DNA of 64,000 nucleotides from an uncultured Oscillospiraceae bacterium (GTDB lineage: Bacteria; Bacillota; Clostridia; Oscillospirales; Oscillospiraceae), in NCBI GenBank assembly GCA_947599875.1, contig CANQFV010000012.1, forward strand, positions 1 through 64,000. Reading direction: 5' to 3'. The notes beneath the pieces were generated by a model that did no database searches, was not told the origin of the DNA, and saw only the letters and a program-made list of their open reading frames with translations. The stretch's first letter is position 1. The number at the start of each line of letters is the position of its first letter. This document shows positions 27,014-36,401 of this stretch, piece after piece. The translations under genes and the position numbers were made by a program.

Positions 27014-27042
27014 ATTATATCACGGAAACGGTAAAACAACAA
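27014..27042 (-). promoter_or_regulatory. Sigma-A promoter of the three-gene effector operon
   Basis: On the minus strand: TTGTTG, a 17-bp spacer, TATAAT, located 90 bp upstream of the ATG at 26925 and just past the clpP-like gene. Confidence 0.65.
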
Positions 27043-27063
27043 TAATTAAACTGTGATTTCCCC

Positions 27064-27645
27064 TCAACATATGTTGTCGGTCAGTATGTGATCTACAAGC
27101 CCATAGGCCACAGCTTTATTGGCATCCAAGTAGTAGTTCCTGTCGCAGTCCTGGGTTATGGCTTCGAAAGACTTGCCCGTATTTGCCGCCATAAGCTCAT
27201 AAAGTTTACGCTTTGTATAGGCAATGTGAGCTGCCTCCAACTCAATATCAGACGCTTGCCCCTGAGCGCCACCAAGTGGCTGATGAATCATTATCTCACT
27301 CAATGGCGACGCAAAGCGCTTTCCTCTTGTGCCACAGGAGAGAATGAACGCCCCCATACTTGCGGCCATACCGGTGCACACTGTTCTTACGTCACTTTGG
27401 CATCGTCTCATGGCATCTACAATGGCAAAGCCAGATGTCACCGATCCGCCAGGACTGTTTATGTAAAGTGTGATATCCCCGCTTCCGTTGGAATCCAAAT
27501 AGTCAAGCTGCGCCACGACCTCCAGCGCCGCCTCATCGTTGACGGTGCTAAACAGATAGACTCTACGCCTTGCCAAAAAATCATGTGAGATGAGATCTAC
27601 TGTTTCCTTTCCCAATTTTGATGTATTTGAAATATAAGGCATCAT
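27064..27645 (-). CDS. clpP: ClpP-family serine protease
   Basis: A 193-residue caseinolytic protease. The catalytic Ser lies in GMAASMGA (near residue 100), His in IMIHQPLGG (near 125) and Asp in RNYYLDANKAV (near 174). The INSPGGSV oxyanion motif is intact, so the enzyme should be active once assembled as a barrel. It overlaps the VirD4-like gene by 4 bases (ATGA). No Clp ATPase gene is nearby, which raises the possibility that it uses host unfoldases or the adjacent ATPase. It is probably an accessory paralogue rather than the housekeeping clpP, which normally neighbours tig/clpX. Confidence 0.9.
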   Translation of the reverse strand: MMPYISNTSKLGKETVDLISHDFLARRRVYLFSTVNDEAALEVVAQLDYLDSNGSGDITLYINSPGGSVTSGFAIVDAMRRCQSDVRTVCTGMAASMGAFILSCGTRGKRFASPLSEIMIHQPLGGAQGQASDIELEAAHIAYTKRKLYELMAANTGKSFEAITQDCDRNYYLDANKAVAYGLVDHILTDNIC

Positions 27646-29243
27646 ATTATGTCCAACCTCCCCGGCATACTATAATTTAATATTTCGTCCATCGGATCTG
27701 AAGCTTTTGCGCCAATGCATGTAGCAAGTGGGGGCTCTACTCTTCCGGAATTGATATCATCGATCAGTTTGGCTGGAGTGTAGGCGGCCACCGCTGCTCT
27801 TTTTTTCACCGGTATTTGATACTCCTCTCCCGTACCATATATCCTAAGGTGCTCATACTGCGAGATATCAGGTAACACGGCTTTATAAACCGTATCGTCC
27901 CGAATATAGATTGCCTCTTTGTACTCCCTACACTTTTTTAAGCGTCTCAACCATGTTACCGGAAGCAACGGTTCTGCGTTACCTGACCTGCATATGGACG
28001 TGGTCCCGCATAATCCGCTTATATATTCTAGCATTTCCGGATCTGAGCTTTGAAGAAACAGGGTGTTCTTACAGTTTCCGAGGATCGTAGACCAACTGTC
28101 AGGATAATCCGCCTCAAGCTGTCTAAGCGACTGACAAACCAGGAAAAATCGCATGAGTCGTCCTCTTGATGCGGAGATTTTTGATGACATGTCATTGACT
28201 GATACATTGCAAAACTCATCCATGACCCAGTTAACTCGACACGGCGGTTCCTTTTTGCTTTGGTACTTTTCTGCGTACACTTCGACCAACTGCGAGTAGA
28301 AAATATCTACAAGCAAGCCTGTAATGCCGTTGTACGCACTCGTTTCGTCGGGGAGAATCATAAATACGCAGGTCGGTTGTTCATACAAAGATTCAAGGTC
28401 GAAGGTTGATTTAGACAACATTTTGAGAAGATTTTCCTGAATAAGAAAATCTCTGAGAAGTGAAGCTGTGGTGGCCACAATACTCATCCTTGTTTTCTCG
28501 GGTGCACTGAGAACATTTTTGAGCATTTGTATGGAATTGTTCGTGGTATCTTTATAGCAGCTATCAATAATCGCCATAAGGCTGTTTGTACCCGTCTCAT
28601 CGGCAAAGGTGGAGACTGATAGCATATTAATGTATTCCTTTATTCGAGGATTTTGCCTGCCCAACTCAAATAGAATATGGATAATCGGTATCAAATGTTG
28701 CTCTGACATAAGCTTCCAAAATGGGTCAGACTTTGTGTCATTGTATTTTGAGGACAAGACGCTGACAATAGACGTGAGATTCATCATTGCCTTGTCCTTT
28801 TTGCCCTGACAATAAAGGTCAAACGCATGTTCAAGAATATTGTATCCGTCAGATGACAGGTCTCGGAAATTTAAAAACACCTGCCGGATTCCGTTGGCCT
28901 TAAGGCATTTCCTTAACACTGCATTCGTGCTTAGTTCACCCTTCACATCAGTAATTATCATTGACTCTTTTGCGGCTGCTAAAATGGTAATCAGGGGCGA
29001 GACAAAGCAGCGCGTCTTCTTCGAACCGGTTTCCCCAACTATCAGCCAGTGCTCCGTCTCGTCGTTCAGAACAGCTTTCGAGCCTCTTACCATCAGCGGT
29101 GGTCCGCCATGCATAATGAGCCGTTTGCCCAACTCTACTGTGGAAAATCGGTGTAACAAATCATCCCCTGATGCAAAAAATGCACCTGACTCGGGATAAG
29201 CGTAACGTCCCCAATCTGCCTCATATACATATTCACTTACCAT
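27642..29243 (-). CDS. VirD4/TraG-like ATPase coupled to ClpP
   Basis: A 533-residue P-loop ATPase of the VirD4/TraG family. The Walker A is GETGSKKT (70-77; Lys-Lys instead of the usual Gly-Lys), the strand after it reads MIITDVKGEL as in TraG proteins, and the Walker B is NWVMDEFCNV. No N-terminal transmembrane helices are seen, unlike true coupling proteins. It overlaps the upstream gene by 11 bases and clpP by 4. The pairing with a protease suggests substrate handling rather than DNA transfer; this is inference. Confidence 0.82.
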   Translation of the reverse strand: MVSEYVYEADWGRYAYPESGAFFASGDDLLHRFSTVELGKRLIMHGGPPLMVRGSKAVLNDETEHWLIVGETGSKKTRCFVSPLITILAAAKESMIITDVKGELSTNAVLRKCLKANGIRQVFLNFRDLSSDGYNILEHAFDLYCQGKKDKAMMNLTSIVSVLSSKYNDTKSDPFWKLMSEQHLIPIIHILFELGRQNPRIKEYINMLSVSTFADETGTNSLMAIIDSCYKDTTNNSIQMLKNVLSAPEKTRMSIVATTASLLRDFLIQENLLKMLSKSTFDLESLYEQPTCVFMILPDETSAYNGITGLLVDIFYSQLVEVYAEKYQSKKEPPCRVNWVMDEFCNVSVNDMSSKISASRGRLMRFFLVCQSLRQLEADYPDSWSTILGNCKNTLFLQSSDPEMLEYISGLCGTTSICRSGNAEPLLPVTWLRRLKKCREYKEAIYIRDDTVYKAVLPDISQYEHLRIYGTGEEYQIPVKKRAAVAAYTPAKLIDDINSGRVEPPLATCIGAKASDPMDEILNYSMPGRLDII

Positions 29244-29892
29244 CTCTTTCCTCCTTTTCGTTTCGGAACACAGATAAGATCAAATTATGCGGTACGGTCA
29301 TCGCAATCAAAGAATCCGATTCCTCTGCGTATTTTTGCAGATGCCGGATGGTAATGGTTCTGGCTGACTTATCCATATTTATCTCATTTACCAGCGCACG
29401 CAAAAAATCATCATTTCTATAATCCTCTGGGACTGCTGTCAGTAACAGCTTCGCAAGCACTTTTGAGGCATTACTGTCAAGGGGCAAGCATTCCTTTAGG
29501 TGTGCCTCGAGATCCTTAAGTTCAGACCACCTGTCATTAATAAAAATCTCGCCTTGAAGGTAAGTCCTGATGGCTATATACATTTTTCGATATTGCCATT
29601 CCTGCGCTTTTTCTAAAATGAAAGCGTATTTCCATTTGTTTCTATGGTCATATAGGAACCTTATCAGGGAAGTAAAGTATTCTTCTTTTTCATGACCAAT
29701 CCATTCAGAGAAATCTATTGAAACGGTGATACCATCGTCTGAAAACTGAACTTTTTCTCTGACAGCAAGCTGAATCTGCCTAATTCCATCAAATCTTTCG
29801 TAGGGCGGCACATATGTCAGCCGGCACGATACGAAACCATTCTCATTTTCAATGTTATTTGGGCGATTTACGTACATAACAAAATCCTTCAT
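29233..29892 (-). CDS. Unknown protein, first gene of the VirD4-ClpP operon
   Basis: A 219-residue soluble alpha/beta protein without recognised motifs. Residues 75-125 contain a basic, aromatic-rich segment (YDHRNKWKYAFILEKAQEWQ). GGAAGGAG precedes the ATG by 5 bases, and its end overlaps the VirD4-like gene by 11 bases. A conserved 58-bp element shared with the membrane operon lies about 110 bp upstream. Confidence 0.6.
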   Translation of the reverse strand: MKDFVMYVNRPNNIENENGFVSCRLTYVPPYERFDGIRQIQLAVREKVQFSDDGITVSIDFSEWIGHEKEEYFTSLIRFLYDHRNKWKYAFILEKAQEWQYRKMYIAIRTYLQGEIFINDRWSELKDLEAHLKECLPLDSNASKVLAKLLLTAVPEDYRNDDFLRALVNEINMDKSARTITIRHLQKYAEESDSLIAMTVPHNLILSVFRNEKEERDGK

Positions 29893-30002
29893 TTTTACTC
29901 CTTCCTGTAAATCCCATAGGAAACAGTCTCGTAAGAGCGATCCTTGACTGCTTATGTGGATCGTAATATAGGTAGCACCTATATAGCATTAAACCGACTA
30001 AT

Positions 30003-30060
30003 CAAATTAAAATACTTTCACATTATCAACTCAAGTCTGTTAGTCCAAATCAAACAAAAA
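30003..30060 (-). repeat. 58-bp shared upstream element, copy 2
   Basis: The ungapped counterpart of 18283-18340 (48 of 58 identical). It lies upstream of the VirD4-ClpP operon in the same orientation and spacing class as copy 1. Confidence 0.7.
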
Positions 30061-30087
30061 GAGCGGTTCAAAAATGTGAACCGCTCT
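30060..30087 (-). terminator. Hairpin with T-run on the minus strand
   Basis: AGAGCGGTTCA pairs perfectly with TGAACCGCTCT around a 6-base loop. A T-rich run follows on the minus strand. It directly precedes the 58-bp element, as at the first copy. Confidence 0.65.
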
Positions 30088-30189
30088 CTATCATGCCCCT
30101 GTTCATAATGTATTTAATTTTTTTGTTTTATCTCGTTCCATATAAGGGCTAATTTTGCAGACGAATATCACGTCTTGTCAGGCTATTAA

Positions 30190-30244
30190 TTCGCAATGTA
30201 TTGCGAAAATCTGCTTGACTAAGCAGAATATGCCGATGTAATAT
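30190..30244 (+). promoter_or_regulatory. Promoter with two stacked operator dyads
   Basis: A perfect inverted repeat TTCGCAAT-GT-ATTGCGAA (30190-30207) is followed by a second, TCTGCTT-GACT-AAGCAGA (30210-30227), which contains the -35 box TTGACT (30215-30220). TAATAT at 30239-30244 is the -10 (18-bp spacer). This is the layout expected for autorepression by the XRE protein encoded next. Confidence 0.6.
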
Positions 30245-30291
30245 TATGATGTTGGGGTAGGGCTCATTTGTTGCATTGAGGAGGAAAGGGT

Positions 30292-30504
30292 ATGGCTATT
30301 TCTTACAACAAACTGTGGAAGCTATTGGTAGACAAAAAGATGAGTACTGCGGAATTGAGGAAAGCGGCGGATATTGCCCCTAACACTCTGACAAGAATGA
30401 AAAAAGATCAGGAAGTAACGGTGCAGGTCCTGGAAAGAATATGTGAAGTTCTCCAAACTGATTTTGGCGAAATAATCGAGTACTGCTCGGACAATGAGCG
30501 GTAG
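30292..30504 (+). CDS. XRE-family (HTH_26-like) transcriptional regulator
   Basis: A 70-residue Cro/CI-type protein that is essentially only a helix-turn-helix (STAELRKAADIAPNTLTRMK), like YozG-type regulators. It leads the operon with two TIR genes, preceded by GAGGAGG and a promoter containing two operator-like dyads. It probably represses its own operon. Confidence 0.85.
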   Translation: MAISYNKLWKLLVDKKMSTAELRKAADIAPNTLTRMKKDQEVTVQVLERICEVLQTDFGEIIEYCSDNER

Positions 30505-30688
30505 TAGCGATGGCCCATTAAAACACAATTATCTTAAATTGAGATCGCGCTTTTCAGCCAAAGAGACAAAAAAGCACCTTAGAAATTCATCGCGAAAAGT
30601 CCCATCAGGTGAATCGAGCATAATAGGGACAAAAATACTTACAAGAGAAACGGGGTGGCACGATGCAGACTTCTTTACTGCCCTATGA
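30494..30688 (+). CDS. Possible small coupling ORF
   Basis: A 64-residue basic reading frame overlapping the XRE gene by 11 bases and the TIR gene by 26. It would bridge translation across the gap. It has no good RBS or recognisable domain, so it may be spurious. Confidence 0.3.
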   Translation: MSGSSDGPLKHNYLKLRSRFSAKETKKHLRNSSRKVPSGESSIIGTKILTRETGWHDADFFTAL

Positions 30689-33122
30689 GGGGACAAAAGA
30701 ATATATCTTTGTAAGCTACAGCCATGAGGACCGGGCGAAAGTATTGGAAATATTGGAGGTACTTAACAAGGAAGGCTTTCGAATATGGTATGACGAAGGC
30801 ATTGAATGGGGATCAGAATGGCCAGCATCTATAGCGCAGCATCTGCATGATTGCGCAGTGCTTATGGCCTTTCACTCTAAAGCTTCCGCGATTTCTACAA
30901 ACTGCCGACAGGAGATTAACTACGCTCTTAAATATCAAAAGAGTATCATATCAGTATATTTAGAGGATGTTGAGCTTGAGCAGGGTGTGGATATGCAACT
31001 CACACTATTTCAATCTACCTATCCATACCAGTATACAGATCGGGATTTATTCTTTTCCCGTTTGATAAAAACCTCTTTGCTGCAGCGTTGCCGAGCCAAT
31101 GGGGAAATAACTCCGCCGGTTGAGAAGACAGAAATTGACAATCATGACAACGTTTCTATAAAAGATGAAAAAATAGAGTCTACCGAAATTAACATAGATC
31201 GAGAATTGTCGAATCTGTTTAAGGATCGTTTTGGCGATTACGCAGAAAATGCAGGCGAGAGTCAAACTACTCTGGAAAAAAGGGTATCGGAGATTAAAAC
31301 ACGCAAATTTGCAAATGCATTAGATGCAGCAATACGGAAGCTTGATTTAGACACAGAAAAAGATATACAAACATTTAATCCAAATGTTTCACTAATTCCT
31401 ATTGAATATGAAAATGATTATAGTGGTACAGTTACCGGAAAACACTTTATAATGCCCACGCTACATGGATTTAATCGCATTCTCTTTGAAGTTTATATAG
31501 GTATAGATTACAAATCACTTACACAATATTATTATCTCGAACAGCTTGATAGTGCAGAGCAATTGGCAGATGAAGACAATGCGGCAACAATGTACTTTGT
31601 CGATGACCCTATATCTGACGGCAATCAAATAGTAATCCTTGACTTTAATCCCTTTACAAATGATGTATTCATCAATGTGGGAATTTTGCTCGGCGATCAA
31701 TTGAGAATTTCAAAAAAGCCTGTGCTTTTTTGTGTGATGAAACGAATTTATGATGATTATAACAGTGATGGACTGCACTTAATTAGTTCGGCATATGATT
31801 TAAAATGTATACCAGACATGCCCAAAGAGGAAACAAATGAAAGATGGTATAATGCGGAATTACTACAGAATCCTATTATTATAATTGATCCAGAAACAGC
31901 GCAACCCGTGCGACGGGAAGTGTATTTTGATGAAAAGACGGGCAAAAGGAAAGCGAGAATAAAACTAAAACATAAATCTTATTTCGCGGTTCAAATTCAG
32001 AGCATTGATAGCAATGATACAGTTGCACCGCTTTCTGAACTGAAAATTGCGTCGTATTACCGCAATGGCGAATATGGATTTCCTAAAGATGTTTTTGAAG
32101 CTATTTCACACTATGAAAAAGATGGATCAGCAGATGCCTTATATGAAATTGCAACCATATTCAGGGCCGATGAAACTCTTTGTGATGAAGATACATATTT
32201 GGAGTACCTTATAAAAGCCGCAGATATGGGTAGTGAGGGCGCAAGAGTTGAGTTGGCACTCCAATACTGCTTGAGCGAAGAATTATCTAATCGGTACAAA
32301 GGGAGGGGGCTTTTAGAAAACGTTATTGACCAGAACTCTGCAATCGGAAATTTCGTTCTTGGATATTTGATAGAGTCAGGAATCCTGACAGATGGCACAG
32401 ATAACGCTTTTGACTACTATGTAGAAGCGGCACGTAGTTCTTATAAACCTGCACTTGCACGACTGTGCTGCAAACAGGAGATGTTAGACCACAAAGAAGA
32501 GCTTCTCCATTACTATTTGGAAACGCTGGAATATGGTCTAACAATTGCAAAATACTGTATGGGCTGCATCTATTTCTTTGGCTTTGGGATATCGCCAAAC
32601 AAGCCCCAAGGCATAGAGTTCTTTGTTGAGGCCGCTAATCTGGGCAACGAAATGGCTACGGACGCGTTATTCAAGATTTTCGATTATGACCCTGAGTTTG
32701 AGGACAAACAACAGGCCTTGATATGGTTAAAGGCAGTCGAGAAGTTTGACTCGACGGTTGATAATGAGCTGGCGAATCGGTTGCGCGATGGGATAGGCTG
32801 CGAAATAAATGAGGGTAACGATTTACAGGCTTTTGAACTTTTTAAAAAAGCTGCAGCAAGCGGGAATAAAACAGCTATACACAATTTGGGCTGGATGTAT
32901 AAAGAAGGGCGTGGATGCGAAGTTGACTATGTAAAGGCGCTGAATTTGTTCGAGGATGCCCAGCGACCTGATTCATTCTATCAGCTGGGTGATATGTACG
33001 AGAAAGGATTGGGCTGTACAGCAGATTTGTATAAGGCCATAGAGTGTTACATAAAAGGTGCTGAAAGCGGAAGTGAGGAAGCAACAAAACGGTTAGAATA
33101 CTTCAACCGATCCATAGAATAA
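30663..33122 (+). CDS. TIR protein with Sel1-like repeats
   Basis: An 819-residue protein. The TIR domain is at 13-140 (YIFVSYSHEDR, probable catalytic Glu84 in CRQEINYAL). A central region of about 270 residues (190-460) is unrecognised, and Sel1/TPR-like helical repeats run from about 480 to the end (for example AFELFKKAAASGNKTAIHNL). It follows the XRE regulator and precedes the double-TIR protein by 18 bp, so the three form an operon. The central domain may sense the trigger; this is inference. Confidence 0.83.
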   Translation: MQTSLLPYEGTKEYIFVSYSHEDRAKVLEILEVLNKEGFRIWYDEGIEWGSEWPASIAQHLHDCAVLMAFHSKASAISTNCRQEINYALKYQKSIISVYLEDVELEQGVDMQLTLFQSTYPYQYTDRDLFFSRLIKTSLLQRCRANGEITPPVEKTEIDNHDNVSIKDEKIESTEINIDRELSNLFKDRFGDYAENAGESQTTLEKRVSEIKTRKFANALDAAIRKLDLDTEKDIQTFNPNVSLIPIEYENDYSGTVTGKHFIMPTLHGFNRILFEVYIGIDYKSLTQYYYLEQLDSAEQLADEDNAATMYFVDDPISDGNQIVILDFNPFTNDVFINVGILLGDQLRISKKPVLFCVMKRIYDDYNSDGLHLISSAYDLKCIPDMPKEETNERWYNAELLQNPIIIIDPETAQPVRREVYFDEKTGKRKARIKLKHKSYFAVQIQSIDSNDTVAPLSELKIASYYRNGEYGFPKDVFEAISHYEKDGSADALYEIATIFRADETLCDEDTYLEYLIKAADMGSEGARVELALQYCLSEELSNRYKGRGLLENVIDQNSAIGNFVLGYLIESGILTDGTDNAFDYYVEAARSSYKPALARLCCKQEMLDHKEELLHYYLETLEYGLTIAKYCMGCIYFFGFGISPNKPQGIEFFVEAANLGNEMATDALFKIFDYDPEFEDKQQALIWLKAVEKFDSTVDNELANRLRDGIGCEINEGNDLQAFELFKKAAASGNKTAIHNLGWMYKEGRGCEVDYVKALNLFEDAQRPDSFYQLGDMYEKGLGCTADLYKAIECYIKGAESGSEEATKRLEYFNRSIE

Positions 33123-33140
33123 CACAGGGGGATAACAGCA

Positions 33141-36137
33141 ATGAACTTCAAAACCGCCAACAAGATAAATATTTACGATAAGCCCAAGGTTTTGTTTGTG
33201 TCTCATCCAAGAGACTTTTCTCAGTACTTTGATTTGCTGTCCAGTGAGATTTTGAAATCGAAAGATTGTGCTATTTACTACTTTGAAAACGGTGCCGAAG
33301 AGTCAACTGAGAGTTGGCAGAGCATACTCCTCGAAATGAACCTAATTGTCATCCCCATCACTTACAGCTTCTTGAGCGAACAAAACATGGCTGCGGACAT
33401 ATACTCGTACGCCCAGGAAAAAAATATACCTGTATTGCCGATAATGATGGAAGTGGGACTGGATCGAAAGTTTAATTCTGCTTGTGGGCAAAAACAGTTC
33501 TTGAATCGCACAGATGAAGACCCTACAAGCATCCCATATTCCAAGAAGCTTGAAGATTTTTTATCCTTAGTATTAATTGGTGAAGATTTATCAAAAAAAG
33601 TTCGGGCTGCATTTGACGCATATGTATTTTTGAGCTATAGAAAGAAAGATCGAAAATATGCGCAGCACCTCATAAGAACAATTCATGAAAATGAGTTCGC
33701 AAGAGATGTAGCCATTTGGTATGACGAGTTTTTACAACCAGACGAAAATTTTAATGAAGCAATCAGAAATGCTATACTAAAAAGCGACTTGTTTGCACTG
33801 GCTATTACACCTAATCTTGTAAACGAGAACAACTATGTAATTTCAAAAGAATATCCGATGGCATTAGACGCAGAGAAAATGATATTGCCAGTTGAATTAA
33901 TAGATACTGACAAGAAACTCTTACAGAACCGTTTTCCGGGCCTCCCAAAATGTATTAGCATAAATGACTTGGAAGCGTTAAGTAATGCTTTACTGAAATC
34001 TTTATCCCATGTGGCAAAGCAACCCCAGGCTAAAGAGCCTGAACACAATTATTATATTGGTCTTGCGTATTTACATGGAATCGATGTTGAAATTGATAGA
34101 GATCGGGCAATTGAATTAATAACCTCGGCTGCCGAAAATGGAGTTCTTGAAGCTGCAAGAGACCTTGTGAAGATATACTACGGTTTCTCTCCCAATACAG
34201 ATTTTTCAAAGGCAATATATTGGCAGAAAAAAGCAGTTCAACTAATTCAGGAACGATATGATAATGGCCAATCTGTGAATCTGGCGTTCGATTTGGCCGA
34301 TGCATTGAGATTCTTAACGGAAATTGAGAGAAACAGTACAACCGATAACCAAAATATTGATGAGATGATTGCAAATTGCAAAAAGGCATTGGATATTTGC
34401 GATAACACCTGCTTACAGAGCGAGGAGGCAAAAAGCAGATTCATTGAATGTAAGCTTAATACCTTAAGGTCTCTTGCGATTATATATGAATACTCCGAGA
34501 ATTATGACGAGGCCTTAATTGCTTATTATGGGGTGCTTGGATTACTAAAACTTGTTATCAAGGCTGATGAAACTCTTGATAATGAGTTAGTAAAGGTCAT
34601 GAACAAATGTCAATTGGCTCAACTACACCATGATATTGGAATCATGTATTGCAAAGAAAGAAACTACGAAGCTGCAATATCTGCGCTTCAGGAATCCATA
34701 GAGATATACAAAAAAATTTCGGAGGAGTTCCCTGATTGCCTGCCGTTTATGGCTGGTGTATATAAAGATCTATCGAGTGCGGCAAGACATGTCAATATTA
34801 CTTTGGCGGAGCAACATAGTATTATTGCTGTAGAAATATGCAAGACTCTTATTAATAACGATAAGTCCCGATACGAGTTAATCTACGCCAATTCCTTACT
34901 TAATTACGCTTCCATTTTGTCTGAATCGGGGTCGATAGATTTTGACAGGATAGAAGATTTATGTCTGGCTGCTGAAGACATTTACGAAAGGAGTATCAGT
35001 TCAGCGTCATATGAAATAAGCTTCAATTACATCTATACATTATATGAACTTGCAGGAATCAATAGGAAAAAGTATATCCTTGATAAAGCTCGATATTACT
35101 ACGAAAAAGCAACGAATATCGCATCAGATTTCTTGGAAGGATCTTTGAGTGAAAACAAACTGACAATAGCTTGTATGTTTTTGGACTACGCGACATTTTT
35201 GACTATTGAAGCCCACCGATCAGATTGGATTAAATCAGTGAAATGCTTAAAGCGGGCATTATCTTTATTTGAGATTACAGGAAATGAAGGGCAAAAGTAC
35301 ATTGACGAAACAAATAGCTTGATACTGGCGATTGAAGACGAACTTGATAACAATGATAATTTCTTTGATAATTTTACAGATATCAGTGATGATGTCAAGA
35401 GTGATGATATCAAAAAAGCATTCTTTAACTTTAAAACTTTTTTAGAAAAGGGAGACGACGCTGAAGAAAGCGCTGACTATCAGAAAGCGTGCCTAAATTA
35501 TAAATCAGCACTTGTACATCTTTCCTTGCTGCAGAAGCTCAATGGTAAAGTAGACAACTTGGTTAAGGCTGATGTGCTTGATAGACTTGCATATTGCTGT
35601 GAGATGAATCTGAACCATCCCAGTGCAATGACGTATTATATTGAAGCGGCAGATATAGCATCTATGGAGGCAAGAAAAACGCGAGAGCCTAGAGCTATCA
35701 GCGCAAGTGTAGCATATTTGCAAAAAGTGATTTCTTTCTGTGAAGATTACGGAAGAGAAGAAAATGCCGCCGAATATCGTATTAAACTGAAAGAATTAAT
35801 CCAAGAATTAAATGATTATTTCTTGGAGACTGAAGGACATGATGACAATTCCGTGGAGGATGATATTATTGGGCAGATTATCGATTTTCCCGATCACAAT
35901 GGAAATCCTGTTCCGTTCAAGTTCCTAGGGACTGTTAAATACGAGGACGAGCTCTTTGGTTTATTTATACCAAGCTTTATGCCAGCCATCAGTCCTGACA
36001 CCTTGCTAATAGTACGGTTCGAAATGTCCCCCGATGGAGAGTTATTATATGACGATGTGGTGAAACCAGCATTAGCAGAAAAGATTTATGAGCAATTTAA
36101 GAACAACAATATTGGCCGATTTCCTTTTACGAACTGA
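33141..36137 (+). CDS. Tandem-TIR, TPR and DUF1292-like protein
   Basis: A 998-residue protein with two TIR-like domains. The first (about 15-110, KVLFVSHPRDFS) lacks an obvious catalytic Glu; the second (158-255, AYVFLSYRKKDR, YVISKEYPMA with Glu237) looks complete. Residues 300-870 are TPR-type helical repeats. The C-terminal 90 residues (GQIIDFPDHNGNPVPFKFLG and following) resemble DUF1292/YrzB, a small domain of unknown function in Firmicutes. The degenerate first TIR may act as a scaffold for the active one. Confidence 0.8.
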   Translation: MNFKTANKINIYDKPKVLFVSHPRDFSQYFDLLSSEILKSKDCAIYYFENGAEESTESWQSILLEMNLIVIPITYSFLSEQNMAADIYSYAQEKNIPVLPIMMEVGLDRKFNSACGQKQFLNRTDEDPTSIPYSKKLEDFLSLVLIGEDLSKKVRAAFDAYVFLSYRKKDRKYAQHLIRTIHENEFARDVAIWYDEFLQPDENFNEAIRNAILKSDLFALAITPNLVNENNYVISKEYPMALDAEKMILPVELIDTDKKLLQNRFPGLPKCISINDLEALSNALLKSLSHVAKQPQAKEPEHNYYIGLAYLHGIDVEIDRDRAIELITSAAENGVLEAARDLVKIYYGFSPNTDFSKAIYWQKKAVQLIQERYDNGQSVNLAFDLADALRFLTEIERNSTTDNQNIDEMIANCKKALDICDNTCLQSEEAKSRFIECKLNTLRSLAIIYEYSENYDEALIAYYGVLGLLKLVIKADETLDNELVKVMNKCQLAQLHHDIGIMYCKERNYEAAISALQESIEIYKKISEEFPDCLPFMAGVYKDLSSAARHVNITLAEQHSIIAVEICKTLINNDKSRYELIYANSLLNYASILSESGSIDFDRIEDLCLAAEDIYERSISSASYEISFNYIYTLYELAGINRKKYILDKARYYYEKATNIASDFLEGSLSENKLTIACMFLDYATFLTIEAHRSDWIKSVKCLKRALSLFEITGNEGQKYIDETNSLILAIEDELDNNDNFFDNFTDISDDVKSDDIKKAFFNFKTFLEKGDDAEESADYQKACLNYKSALVHLSLLQKLNGKVDNLVKADVLDRLAYCCEMNLNHPSAMTYYIEAADIASMEARKTREPRAISASVAYLQKVISFCEDYGREENAAEYRIKLKELIQELNDYFLETEGHDDNSVEDDIIGQIIDFPDHNGNPVPFKFLGTVKYEDELFGLFIPSFMPAISPDTLLIVRFEMSPDGELLYDDVVKPALAEKIYEQFKNNNIGRFPFTN

Positions 36138-36401
36138 AATGGGTTTGTTACGTGCGGAAAAAATAGTGGTTACCATTTCTGGACTCATTTTGCACGGGAG
36201 TCAAAATCGGCTGATAAAGAACGGAAATATGCCCTTGGGCAAAAAGATGTGTAATGCATTAAGTCTATGACTATTGACCCTCCAGATGTTTGCTGGCGGA
36301 CTGAAAAAAGCACCGGTACGCGGACTGGCGTTTTTGTTGTAGTTACTTGCGCCCTTTGCATGCTGAGGATAAGGATAGTTTCATGTTGGGTAAAAAGTTT
36401 C
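36138..36401. other. Intergenic stretch after the TIR operon
   Basis: No gene is supported. The short frames are unlike any family I know, and no clear terminator is visible after the TIR operon. Confidence 0.4.

Larger units (their letters stand above)
29893..30189. promoter_or_regulatory. Divergent region left of the XRE gene
   Basis: An intergenic stretch holding the second 58-bp element and its hairpin. No reading frame is supported. The leftward operon start must lie here but no unequivocal -10/-35 pair is seen. Confidence 0.45.

Noticed and set aside
12085-29243. Complete conjugative type IV secretion system
   Set aside because: Two VirD4-like ATPases are present but no VirB4, VirB6, lytic hydrolase or pilus gene, and neither ATPase has membrane anchors.
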